From a bacterium (GTDB lineage: Bacteria > Krumholzibacteriota > Krumholzibacteriia > Krumholzibacteriales > WJIX01): DNA of 33,609 bases. Positions within the stretch are counted from its first letter, which is position 1, and the number at the start of each line of letters is the position of its first letter. Both the position numbers and the translations under genes were made by a program. The DNA lies in the NCBI GenBank assembly GCA_014730075.1, contig WJIX01000240.1, positions 1-33,609 of the forward strand. The letters are read 5' to 3'. The notes beneath the pieces were generated by a model. It saw only the letters and a list, made by a program, of their open reading frames with translations. It made no database searches and was not told the origin of the DNA. Positions 27,101 to 33,609 of this stretch are shown piece by piece.

Positions 27101-28677
27101 GTGGAGTCGCATTCGATCCAGCCGCTCCTGAAGAATTTGCTCCCCGGCATCCACTGGGAGTCGAAGAACTTGATGCTGTCTCTGGCACATTCAAACTGGA
27201 TGAAATTGGCGGCCGCCAGCCCCCGGCAGGCAGACCTTCCACGGGCCTCTCCCAGCACCCCTTCCTTGAATGCAAACCGGTCAGCATAGATCCCGTTTAT
27301 ATCATCGAAGATTTCCACCGCCGGAACGCAGGGGGGAGTGGCATCGGGAACTACGGGGCCGGTAATATCGGACCCTCCGGCGAGCCCCACCCGGTCTACT
27401 GCCCGTACCAGATAGCGGTAGAGCTTCCCCTCCTCCAGGCCGGTACCAGCTGTAATGCTGTCAGTGTATCTGTAGTATCTATCAGGTCCGTTTCCCGGCA
27501 GGGCAGCCACAGTGGCAATCACCTCCGCGGGCAGCTCTCTCTCTTTTCTGGATATTTCATAGTACTCCACCCCACTTACCTGGTCCTTCACGCCATACCA
27601 GCCGGTACGTATCACCCCACCGGAATCCGCCTCCGCGGTGAGGGTGGTAATAGCCGGGGGAGCTGAGGCATCCTGAGTTGTGTAGGTGGTATCCGATACC
27701 ATGGTATCGCTGCCGCTGGAGAAGAACGCGGTTACATAAAATCCATAGGTTGCACCGTCCATCAGGTCAGACTTGTCCTCGCACCTGTTCCGGTCAGAAT
27801 CGGATGGGCTCTTCATCATCATCGGCTCGGATGAGCCGGGATCCTGTATGTTGAAATAGTATATATCGTGATCATAGGCGCTGCAGTTTGGCCGGTAGCA
27901 GATCCGGTTGGTGGTCCCCCGGCTGAAATCCGGTTCCTCGATGATCTCCACCCGGTCATCCAGGCAGCCGCAGTCCAGAACCTGCAGATCCAGTTCCGCG
28001 GTATGCAGAAAGCTGTTTTCCTCCACGGTCACCAGCAACCGGTGCATACCGGTATCCGAGTATGAGGGAACCCAGCTGAACTCCCTGCAGAGAGGATCTC
28101 CCTCCACCTGGTCAAGCCCCGCTCCGTTATCCATGGGATAGCCGGAGATATACCATACCGGCTCCGGATCGCCGGGGCAGTTCCGGTCCGGCTGGTAACA
28201 TACCTGGAAGTTGATCTCTTCGCCGGAACAGGCAGAGAGTTCGGATGGCGCTGATATCTCTCCTCCTCCAGCTCCCGGCTCTACCACCACATAGAAGGCA
28301 AGCTCGTCGTAGACATCGCCAGCTTCAGCCCTGAAAACAATCCGGTAGGTTCCCCTGTCACAATCGCCCGGATTGACCGTCATCTCATCGGAAATGGTGC
28401 AGTTGCCGCAGTTATCAGTTACGTTGTCCCACCCCTGGATAAAGGATGGAAGAGATTCAGCGTATAGATTTATCTCTCTGGCCTGATAATGATAGAAGTG
28501 AGCTGAAACAGTCAGGGCACTCTGGCCAGACTCTACCACCCGGAGGGTATCTGGCGGGTCGGTATAGATCTCGATATGGCAGGCCGGCTCGGCCCTTTCC
28601 GCCTGAACTGAAACGGATACAAGTAGAACTGCTGTTAACAGGACAAGGAACGCCCTGAGCTTTTTTCTGCTATACAT
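24115..28677 (-). CDS. Giant secreted multi-FnIII-like surface protein with C-terminal PNPFNP/FlgD-like sorting domain
   Basis: Signal peptide 'LRAFLVLLTAVLLVSVSVQA'; repeated FnIII-like units ('..VDRVGNI..', 'YRIYRRLPGSSF', 'LSWSEPEDRITEVAGYRVWK'); C-terminus 'FRLYQNHPNPFNPITMISFDLPCSAEVRLVVYDVRGRVVREL...WDGRNSENRMVSSGVYFYRLTAAG'. Start placed at 28677 after TGGAGGGTCC. Confidence 0.88.
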   Translation of the reverse strand: MYSRKKLRAFLVLLTAVLLVSVSVQAERAEPACHIEIYTDPPDTLRVVESGQSALTVSAHFYHYQAREINLYAESLPSFIQGWDNVTDNCGNCTISDEMTVNPGDCDRGTYRIVFRAEAGDVYDELAFYVVVEPGAGGGEISAPSELSACSGEEINFQVCYQPDRNCPGDPEPVWYISGYPMDNGAGLDQVEGDPLCREFSWVPSYSDTGMHRLLVTVEENSFLHTAELDLQVLDCGCLDDRVEIIEEPDFSRGTTNRICYRPNCSAYDHDIYYFNIQDPGSSEPMMMKSPSDSDRNRCEDKSDLMDGATYGFYVTAFFSSGSDTMVSDTTYTTQDASAPPAITTLTAEADSGGVIRTGWYGVKDQVSGVEYYEISRKERELPAEVIATVAALPGNGPDRYYRYTDSITAGTGLEEGKLYRYLVRAVDRVGLAGGSDITGPVVPDATPPCVPAVEIFDDINGIYADRFAFKEGVLGEARGRSACRGLAAANFIQFECARDSIKFFDSQWMPGSKFFRSGWIECDSTWVQNGFNLLPPGSDSSFVNGHLYLFRARARDSVGNISKFSCSPLRPNSCDTLEMDIFPPGDVLNLTVTPGMTRDSEAYCMDLSWEETVDRESGLESYRIYRRLPGSSFQAAAIDIRGKTFRDTLAEQNLMDGGECCYFVGAVDRVGNIRNYQFPEEGDYTCARIPSGPDLYPECDLSVGEDCFVRDDTVSVQIDPDFDNGNLNSYIFECGDDTISFYNTDSYIFKLPLPTEGFYRIRVKAEYNDGLKSLWSSPRFLTRDSSPSQPVLDLAATGISAGCGGYQLSWSEPEDRITEVAGYRVWKYLSRSDSLLVAETPDTSACVPFQDDTTYKYYRFSVQPVDLLGNVRETGNSQAEAYCARAPVISCDDSPLWENRCIDLSWSAPRPSIGTELSYQMHVTSEGAGVDTTIYGIGDTGIRYCAYQSGYYSVRVRETAGSPGLESQWSAPCIIPFKSKPEGVSSFTLQPQPLEPGADRQSGIMDLHWEYGSMPGIVEHFRIERSGGEGNDRTWMVPYNPPDSIYSMRDDSLDVDYIYTYRISPVDRSGQSAAADSCSAAISPAWAYTPRVSTRGGIYFAGDSVRIGWEWAGTGCEAAQKSRGAEYCLIQVSNSPGFSQVCESGWLPAGQMGARLDVSSLLNPSTYQLYCRVKGRDRWGNESPWSDQYGECFSDQPAVAVHDENPPWPVDRLSVYAVRADSSSAPDSVDVFLSWTGTEDVLPGSGMGHYAVYRSSPGENFELISAVTDTFAVDRGVRAVEANNCLFQYTVRPVDRLGNQQNGNNGVSCLEVLPAPDSVRAISARKIIWQYPGEQPVDGFIAECSNYSGYLGTELMKFLEDEAVAIIEDAGVREYTFNTGTDFIQNDTIYFHIKAYRGDYQSCWSKVFRYPDGEEPPELSRGYDTAPGGFRLYQNHPNPFNPITMISFDLPCSAEVRLVVYDVRGRVVRELAEGRKNSGRYSIPWDGRNSENRMVSSGVYFYRLTAAGRTETRKMILLR

Positions 28678-28777
28678 GGACCCTCCATTATATGATCTCT
28701 GGAAAATTTGAGGCCGAATGATACTTCCCTCCCGCACATGATACAGAATTCCGACACCAATGACTGACTTCTCGATT

Positions 28778-28793
28778 CGCAATAGGTATGCCC
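28778..28793 (-). promoter_or_regulatory. Candidate sigma54 promoter for the stator/PorV-like operon
   Basis: Minus strand GGGCATACCTATTGCG: GG-N10-GC with GCAT and TTGC boxes, about 100 bp upstream of the first gene. Confidence 0.5.
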
Positions 28794-28848
28794 ATCAGCG
28801 GCTCTGATGTGCTGATATGCAACCTGTTTGAATTATGTTGCTTACAAA

Positions 28849-28885
28849 AACCTGAAAAATACCGGCGGTCTGAAGGGAGGCCGGT
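28849..28885 (-). terminator. Possible intrinsic terminator or leader hairpin
   Basis: Minus strand ACCGGC-N13-GCCGGT followed by ATTTTTC. Confidence 0.35.
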
Positions 28886-28985
28886 GGTAGGAAAAATTTG
28901 CGAGGTTGCCGGACATTCTTTTCGGGTAAGCGTTCTGATAAAAAGGGGATGGAAGACCTCTCCGGCACCTGCCCCTTAGGTTAGT

Positions 28986-29026
28986 CCGGAAAAAAGAGAG
29001 GGGGAAGCACATAGACCGCTTCCCCC
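28986..29026 (-). terminator. Intrinsic terminator of the lipoprotein gene
   Basis: Minus strand GGGGGAAGC-N9-GCTTCCCCC (9-bp perfect stem) followed by TCTCTTTTTT. Confidence 0.8.
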
Positions 29027-29055
29027 GGAAATACTCACTTTTATGAGACGAACCG

Positions 29056-29952
29056 TTACCGGCAAATGGTATCGATCTGGGCAGTATCCCAGCAGGAGAG
29101 CTCCCCGCCGTTGTAATCCGGCCAGCTGATACTTCCTGATCCGTCCTGATACCAGATTATCGATCCGGTTGCTCCCTTAGAGGCATCATAGTACTCTATC
29201 GACCCTGATTCCTCTGTTTCACTGAAGGTCAGGGTACTGCCCATGGCCGGATCCGATACCCTGTTGACCAGGAAAGTCACCGAACCACTGCTGCCGGAGG
29301 TATTCTCCCAATTCACCCTGATCGTTTCCTCACCGGGAGTGGACATGTCCTGACTCTCGGAGGCATACTGAACCGGGCCTTCCTCTGCCGGTTCATAGAA
29401 CTGCCACCACCCTCCACTTTCATCATTGAGCATCTCTCCCTCGAACCAGAGGAAATGGTCCATCGGGGAGCCGGTATGGCTGCTGGATACCTCCATCCTC
29501 CAGGTTGAATAATCTTTGCCAGGTTTTCCATAAAGGAATATGCTGTACTCGACACCCTCTTCCATGAATATATAAGTCCACAGCCAGCTGCCGTCATCCT
29601 GCCTCTGGGGCACAGAATGCGAGGCCACGGCAAAAGCAGCCACCGGATCGACCATCGCCGAGTAGACCACCACTTCCAGGTACAGCGCCCTGACCGCCGC
29701 ATTAAGAAAATTCTTTCTGAACACCTGTTCGGATTCGATATCATACCCTTCCGTTCCGGCGGCGTATACCTGCTGCCGGTCTATACCGGCGGAATGGAAC
29801 AGGCCCAGGTCCATAGACATCGATTCAACCGGCGGAAGGACGGGGGCTTTCTGATCCTCCAGCGGCCCCACGGTATCTTCGCCGGAACAACCGGTCAGGG
29901 CCAGAAGGATAAAAAGGGATAGAACGCCGAGTATCCGTCTTCTCTTTCTCAT
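29056..29952 (-). CDS. Lipoprotein of unknown function
   Basis: Start at 29952 'MRKRRRILGVLSLFILLALTGCSGEDTVG' with a clear lipobox (LTGC); the ORF track extends to 30024. Confidence 0.78.
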   Translation of the reverse strand: MRKRRRILGVLSLFILLALTGCSGEDTVGPLEDQKAPVLPPVESMSMDLGLFHSAGIDRQQVYAAGTEGYDIESEQVFRKNFLNAAVRALYLEVVVYSAMVDPVAAFAVASHSVPQRQDDGSWLWTYIFMEEGVEYSIFLYGKPGKDYSTWRMEVSSSHTGSPMDHFLWFEGEMLNDESGGWWQFYEPAEEGPVQYASESQDMSTPGEETIRVNWENTSGSSGSVTFLVNRVSDPAMGSTLTFSETEESGSIEYYDASKGATGSIIWYQDGSGSISWPDYNGGELSCWDTAQIDTICR

Positions 29953-30007
29953 TTCAGACCTCCTCAAGGTTAAAACTGAAGTAACTCCGTTCACACCCTC
30001 TTTAAAT

Positions 30008-30023
30008 GGCATATAGCATGCCA
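30008..30023 (-). promoter_or_regulatory. Candidate sigma54 promoter for the lipoprotein gene
   Basis: Minus strand TGGCATGCTATATGCC: GG-N10-GC spacing, about 56 bp upstream of the start. Confidence 0.5.
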
Positions 30024-30107
30024 CCCGCCAAATTATAAGTGGTTGTCATGAAATGAGTTATAAAACAAATACAGGGGCCTGCCTGTGAGCTTAATTCACA
30101 CCTGTAT

Positions 30108-30149
30108 CTATAAAAATACGCGGCGGGTGAAGTTCATTCACCAGCCGCG
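30108..30149 (-). terminator. Intrinsic terminator of the barrel-protein gene
   Basis: Hairpin arms 30119-30131 and 30137-30149 (13 bp, one mismatch, 5-nt loop), then minus-strand TATTTTTATAG. Confidence 0.75.
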
Positions 30150-30182
30150 CACCGGCAGGATAATCCGCTATACCCGCTTCTT

Positions 30183-30806
30183 TCAGAATGAATAGGAGAA
30201 GGTGAGGCCGAAGGAGGTCTGCGCTCCCTCCTCATCTATCGCGGTCTGGTAACTGAGCTCCCCCAGGGAAACCTTTCCCTCATCATACCTGATCATATTG
30301 TGAGTGAGATCTATCCCCATCGCGAAATGCTCCGAGAAGAAGTACCTGAAACCGGCGCCCAGGACGATCCCTCCGCCGCTGATCTCCGCTGAGGCGGCAT
30401 CTTCTTCCACCCGAAGGGAGTACCCCCCGAATCCCCCCTTGAGGTAAGGCCGGAATGGCCGGTCCGGACAGAACCGGTAGACACCCAGGATATGAAGCAT
30501 AGCAAAGTAGGCATCGATACTGGTCTCCACTGTTTCGTGCTTCGCCCCGCCAAGCCCCAGTTCCAGGGCGAAAGTGGGATTGAACCTGTAGCCAAAATCG
30601 AATTCAATCCCTCCCCCGTCATCCTCGAAGAAGGGCTGGTCCTCCTCATCCACATGCAGGGAAGAGCCTATCATCTTCAGTCCCAGGTATATTCCGCTTT
30701 CATCCTCCATCACCGGCTCCCCCCGGGCATCTGAAACTGCGAGCAGCAGAATAATAAAAACTGTTACCAGGAAACCTCTTATGGTTTCAGCTGTTGAATT
30801 CTCCAT
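30183..30806 (-). CDS. Small outer-membrane beta-barrel protein
   Basis: Signal peptide; alternating strands 'GIEFDFGYRFNPTFALELGLGGAKHETVE', 'RPYLKGGFGGYSLRVEE', 'GAGFRYFFSEHFAMGIDLTHNMIRY'; C-terminal '..SFGLTFSYSF' ends in Phe. Confidence 0.8.
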   Translation of the reverse strand: MENSTAETIRGFLVTVFIILLLAVSDARGEPVMEDESGIYLGLKMIGSSLHVDEEDQPFFEDDGGGIEFDFGYRFNPTFALELGLGGAKHETVETSIDAYFAMLHILGVYRFCPDRPFRPYLKGGFGGYSLRVEEDAASAEISGGGIVLGAGFRYFFSEHFAMGIDLTHNMIRYDEGKVSLGELSYQTAIDEEGAQTSFGLTFSYSF

Positions 30807-30866
30807 TCCCGGTCAGCTCCTTTCCAAAAATGAGTAACTATCATTCATATCTCTATCATTTATTAA

Positions 30867-30882
30867 AACAATTTACGTGCCA
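30867..30882 (-). promoter_or_regulatory. Candidate sigma54 promoter for the barrel-protein gene
   Basis: Minus strand TGGCACGTAAATTGTT: matches TGGCACG-N4-TTGC except GC to GT at -12; about 60 bp upstream of the start. Confidence 0.5.
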
Positions 30883-31000
30883 TTTCAGGGTTCCGGACAC
30901 TTTTAAGAAATTATCGGTTATTCTATTATTATTAATCATTTTATGGCGGAAGCACCATCGGGAACATTTTCCCTGTTGCCCTGCCATCTGTAACTTTTAT

Positions 31001-32452
31001 TCACTGTCTGTCTCTGGAAAGGCCATAACGGGCGATCTTCTTGTGGAGATTGGTCCTTCCCAGGCCAAGGCTCTCCGCTGCCCGGGTAACATTCCAATCA
31101 CTCCTTTCCAGGGCGGCCAGGATAATCCTCTTCTCGAAACTCTTCTTAGCGTCACTGAACGGCAGCGATAAATAGTCAGAAAGTTCGGGGGGGTCATCCC
31201 GGCCGGATGAATCCTCCCCGGATCGGTCATCCCTCTCGCTTCCGGAGCTCACTGCCACGGAAGGGGAGGCCGGGGAAGGCTCTGTCCGGGCTCTTTTTAT
31301 TTCGTCGCTCAGATCACCCGGGTATATGGTTCTGCCTCTTGCCATAATCAGCATCCTCTCCACCTGGTTCCTGAGCTCCCTGACATTACCGGGCCAGTGG
31401 TACCTCTTCATCAGCTCCAATACTCCCGGGTGAAGTTTCTTCATGGGCAGGCCATTTTCCCCGCAGTAGCTCTCCATAAATCTTTCGACCAGGAGTGGTA
31501 TGTCGGAAGGGTGTGACCTGAGGGGGGGTGAGTGGATAGGAACCACATTGATCCTGTAATAGAGGTCCTCCCTGAAATTGCCTTTCTCTGTTTCCTGCTC
31601 AAGGTTCTTGTTGGTAGCGGAGAGGACCCGGACATCCACCCTGAGAGCGGTGTTGCTTCCCACCCTGGTGATCTCACCTTCCTGCAGGGCCCTGAGGACC
31701 TTGGCCTGCACCCGCATGCTCATATCACCCACTTCATCAAGAAAGAGTGTGCCGCCGTGGGCGGCCTGGAATTTCCCCTTTCGGGATGATACCGCTCCGG
31801 TATAGGCCCCCTTTTCACTTCCGAAAAGCTCCGCCTCGATAAGCTCCTCCGGTATGGCCGCGCAGTTTACCTTGATGAACGGCCCTCCCGCCCTGGAGCT
31901 TCTCTGGTGAATCTCCCTGGCGATCAATTCCTTGCCGGTCCCCGATTCCCCCCTTATCAGCACCCTGGCATCGGTAGGCGCCACCCTGTTGATCTTTTTC
32001 AGAATCGCCGAGAATTCCTCGCTCTTTCCAATGAACTCACTTCTGCCGCTGACCCTGTCCCGGAGCTTCCTGTTCTCCTCGGAAAGGTTAATCAGCTCCA
32101 GGACCTTCCCGGAGGTAAGCAGGATCTTTTCCTTTCCGCAGTCCTTTTCAAGGAAATCGTAGGCCCCCAGCTTGGTTGCTTCCACCGCCTTCTCCACGGT
32201 GGCCTGCCCGGTGAGTATAATAACCATCTGATCGGGGAACCTGCTTCGGATCTCCTTGAGCACCTCTATCCCGTCCTTTCCGGGCATGGCAAGGTCCAGA
32301 TAGATCAGGTCGAAATGCTCTTTTGACAGCATACCGATCGCCTCGTCTCCGGAAGCTGCAGAAGCGGTGTCCCAACCGTCATTCCGGTGAATCATCTCCA
32401 CCGTCTTCCTGATATTGGGCTCGTCATCTATTATCATCATCCGTTTTGACAT
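31001..32452 (-). CDS. NtrC-family sigma54-dependent response regulator (REC-AAA+-Fis HTH)
   Basis: REC 'MIIDDEPNIRKT..LIYLDLAMPGKDG'; AAA+ 'GESGTGKELIAREIH', 'GSEKGAYTGAVSSRKGKF', 'GGTLFLDEVGDMS'; C-terminal Fis-type HTH 'NVTRAAESLGLGRTNLHKKIARYGL'. Confidence 0.96.
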   Translation of the reverse strand: MSKRMMIIDDEPNIRKTVEMIHRNDGWDTASAASGDEAIGMLSKEHFDLIYLDLAMPGKDGIEVLKEIRSRFPDQMVIILTGQATVEKAVEATKLGAYDFLEKDCGKEKILLTSGKVLELINLSEENRKLRDRVSGRSEFIGKSEEFSAILKKINRVAPTDARVLIRGESGTGKELIAREIHQRSSRAGGPFIKVNCAAIPEELIEAELFGSEKGAYTGAVSSRKGKFQAAHGGTLFLDEVGDMSMRVQAKVLRALQEGEITRVGSNTALRVDVRVLSATNKNLEQETEKGNFREDLYYRINVVPIHSPPLRSHPSDIPLLVERFMESYCGENGLPMKKLHPGVLELMKRYHWPGNVRELRNQVERMLIMARGRTIYPGDLSDEIKRARTEPSPASPSVAVSSGSERDDRSGEDSSGRDDPPELSDYLSLPFSDAKKSFEKRIILAALERSDWNVTRAAESLGLGRTNLHKKIARYGLSRDRQ

Positions 32453-32469
32453 ATACTCTGCTCCTTCTC

Positions 32470-33609
32470 TCAGATGGAGTCCCTCTGCTCCCCGGTTGAC
32501 CTGTTTCCGGCAGGATCCAGGGGAAGAATCAAGGTGAACCGGGCACCCCCGCCTTCAATATTCCGGGCTTTTATATCCCCGCCGTGCATCAGTATGATAT
32601 TCTTGACCACAGAAAGGCCCAACCCCGTTCCGGCGCCGCGGGTGGTGAAATAAGGTTCGAAAATCTTCCCTATGATCTCTTCCGGGATTCCCGGGCCACT
32701 GTCGGAAAATTCCAGCCTGGCCTGCTCGGCGTCGGCGGTGATCCTGATCTTTACCGCCACATCATCTTCCCCCTCCGAGGCAGCTATTGAATTGTCCAGC
32801 AGGTTTATCAGTACCCGCTTTATCTTATCACGGTCGAAACGGAATTTTCCTGAGTACCCATTTGGATCAACCTCAGCCCTGATCCCGGGGTACATTCCAA
32901 CCACATCCAGGGCCAGCTCCCGGAGAGACCATTCCCCCATGGTCAATCCCGGCATCCTGGCGAATGATGAAAATTCCCGTACCAGCCTGTTCAGGGAATC
33001 GAGCTCGTCACGGACGGTCTCCGCCGAAGATTCCAGGAATTCCCGGTACCTTTCATCTTTCCCCCCGTACTGGTCCTTCATTTCCTCGACCGTAAGCCTT
33101 ATGGGCAGAAGCGGATTCTTTATCTCATGGGCCAGGTGGCGGGCTATCTCCCTCCAGGATGCCATCTTCTCCATATCTATTATCCGCCTCCTCTGCCGGT
33201 TTATCCTCTTTACCATGAGGTTGAAGCTCTTCACCAGCTTCCCGATCTCACCCCCCGGATTCATTCTGATCTTCACCCCGTCGCTTCCTGAAGCGAAATC
33301 GGAGACCGCCTTCTCCAGTTTCCGGATTGGAGCGGCCAGGCGTTCTGAGAAGATGAATGCCAGGACCAGTGAAATAACCAGCATCAGCGCGTATATTATA
33401 ATGAAGGGATAAAGAAAGCTGCGGCTCAATTCATCCTCGGCCATCCGCAGCGTGGCGAAGGTCCGCCGGAAGGCGAGCAGGCTCTCTGCCTGCTCCAGGA
33501 ATTCGGGATCGATCCTGCCGTAGATCAGGACCGGCCTTTCCCCTTGATAGGTAAGCGCCAGCTGGATTGCCTTATCCGGTGTCTCATAATAAATCATGCC
33601 CTCCTCCCC
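32470..33609 (-). CDS. NtrY-like membrane histidine kinase with HAMP, N-terminus beyond the window
   Basis: TM + HAMP 'FIFSERLAAPIRKLEKAVSDFASG', H-box 'EIARHLAHEIKNPLLPIRLTVEEM', 'INLLDNSIAASE', 'DSGPGIPEEIIGKIFEPYFTTRGAGTGLGLSVVKNI'. ORF opens at 33597 but the frame probably continues upstream. Confidence 0.92.
   Translation of the reverse strand, partial: GEEGMIYYETPDKAIQLALTYQGERPVLIYGRIDPEFLEQAESLLAFRRTFATLRMAEDELSRSFLYPFIIIYALMLVISLVLAFIFSERLAAPIRKLEKAVSDFASGSDGVKIRMNPGGEIGKLVKSFNLMVKRINRQRRRIIDMEKMASWREIARHLAHEIKNPLLPIRLTVEEMKDQYGGKDERYREFLESSAETVRDELDSLNRLVREFSSFARMPGLTMGEWSLRELALDVVGMYPGIRAEVDPNGYSGKFRFDRDKIKRVLINLLDNSIAASEGEDDVAVKIRITADAEQARLEFSDSGPGIPEEIIGKIFEPYFTTRGAGTGLGLSVVKNIILMHGGDIKARNIEGGGARFTLILPLDPAGNRSTGEQRDSI

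Noticed and set aside
24115-28677. Repeated FnIII-like units considered as tandem DNA repeats or a CRISPR-like array
   Set aside because: Repeats are at protein-fold level only; no regularly spaced identical DNA repeat seen.
28788-28979. 63-aa plus-strand ORF upstream of the giant FnIII gene
   Set aside because: Overlaps the candidate promoter and structured intergenic region; no RBS or family evidence.
30084-30100. TGTGA...TCACA read as a CRP-binding site
   Set aside because: Spacer is 7 nt rather than the 6 nt of CRP sites, and there is no supporting context; kept only as a generic inverted repeat.

Overview
The window is about 33.6 kb of bacterial, protein-dense DNA of moderately high GC. 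I saw no rRNA, tRNA, CRISPR array or transposase. Gene families were assigned by reading the translations; no search was run. From left to right: a 5'-truncated CLC-type chloride channel; a DUF192 protein; a MEMO-family protein with a signal peptide; a class II aldolase; a PAS histidine kinase; an M50/CBS site-2-type protease; a stand-alone PanD-like protein; a CapK/PaaK-type adenylate-forming enzyme fused at its C-terminus to a second PanD-like domain; a Wzx-type flippase and a sulfotransferase; a C69 dipeptidase. Then comes a ~16 kb minus-strand gene train (28677 to 12542) with nine tightly packed genes: a giant FnIII-type surface protein with a PNPFNP/FlgD-like C-terminal domain, a second protein ending in the same kind of domain, a PorV/UPF0164-like barrel protein, two ExbB/TolQ proteins, two ExbD/TolR proteins, a TonB-slot membrane-anchored protein, and a 1140-aa secreted helical-repeat/propeller protein. 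To the right are a lipoprotein, a small outer-membrane barrel, an NtrC-type sigma54 activator and an NtrY-like kinase truncated by the window end. The two best candidates for undescribed biology are: (1) the dual-stator/PorV-like/sorting-domain operon, which looks like an energised trans-envelope export or surface machine and has sigma54-like promoters next to a sigma54 activator; (2) the tandem PanD paralogs, which have lost complementary subsets of catalytic residues, one of them fused to a CapK-like ligase. The lineage is probably an FCB-type candidate phylum, inferred only from the PNPFNP/FlgD and PorV-like content.
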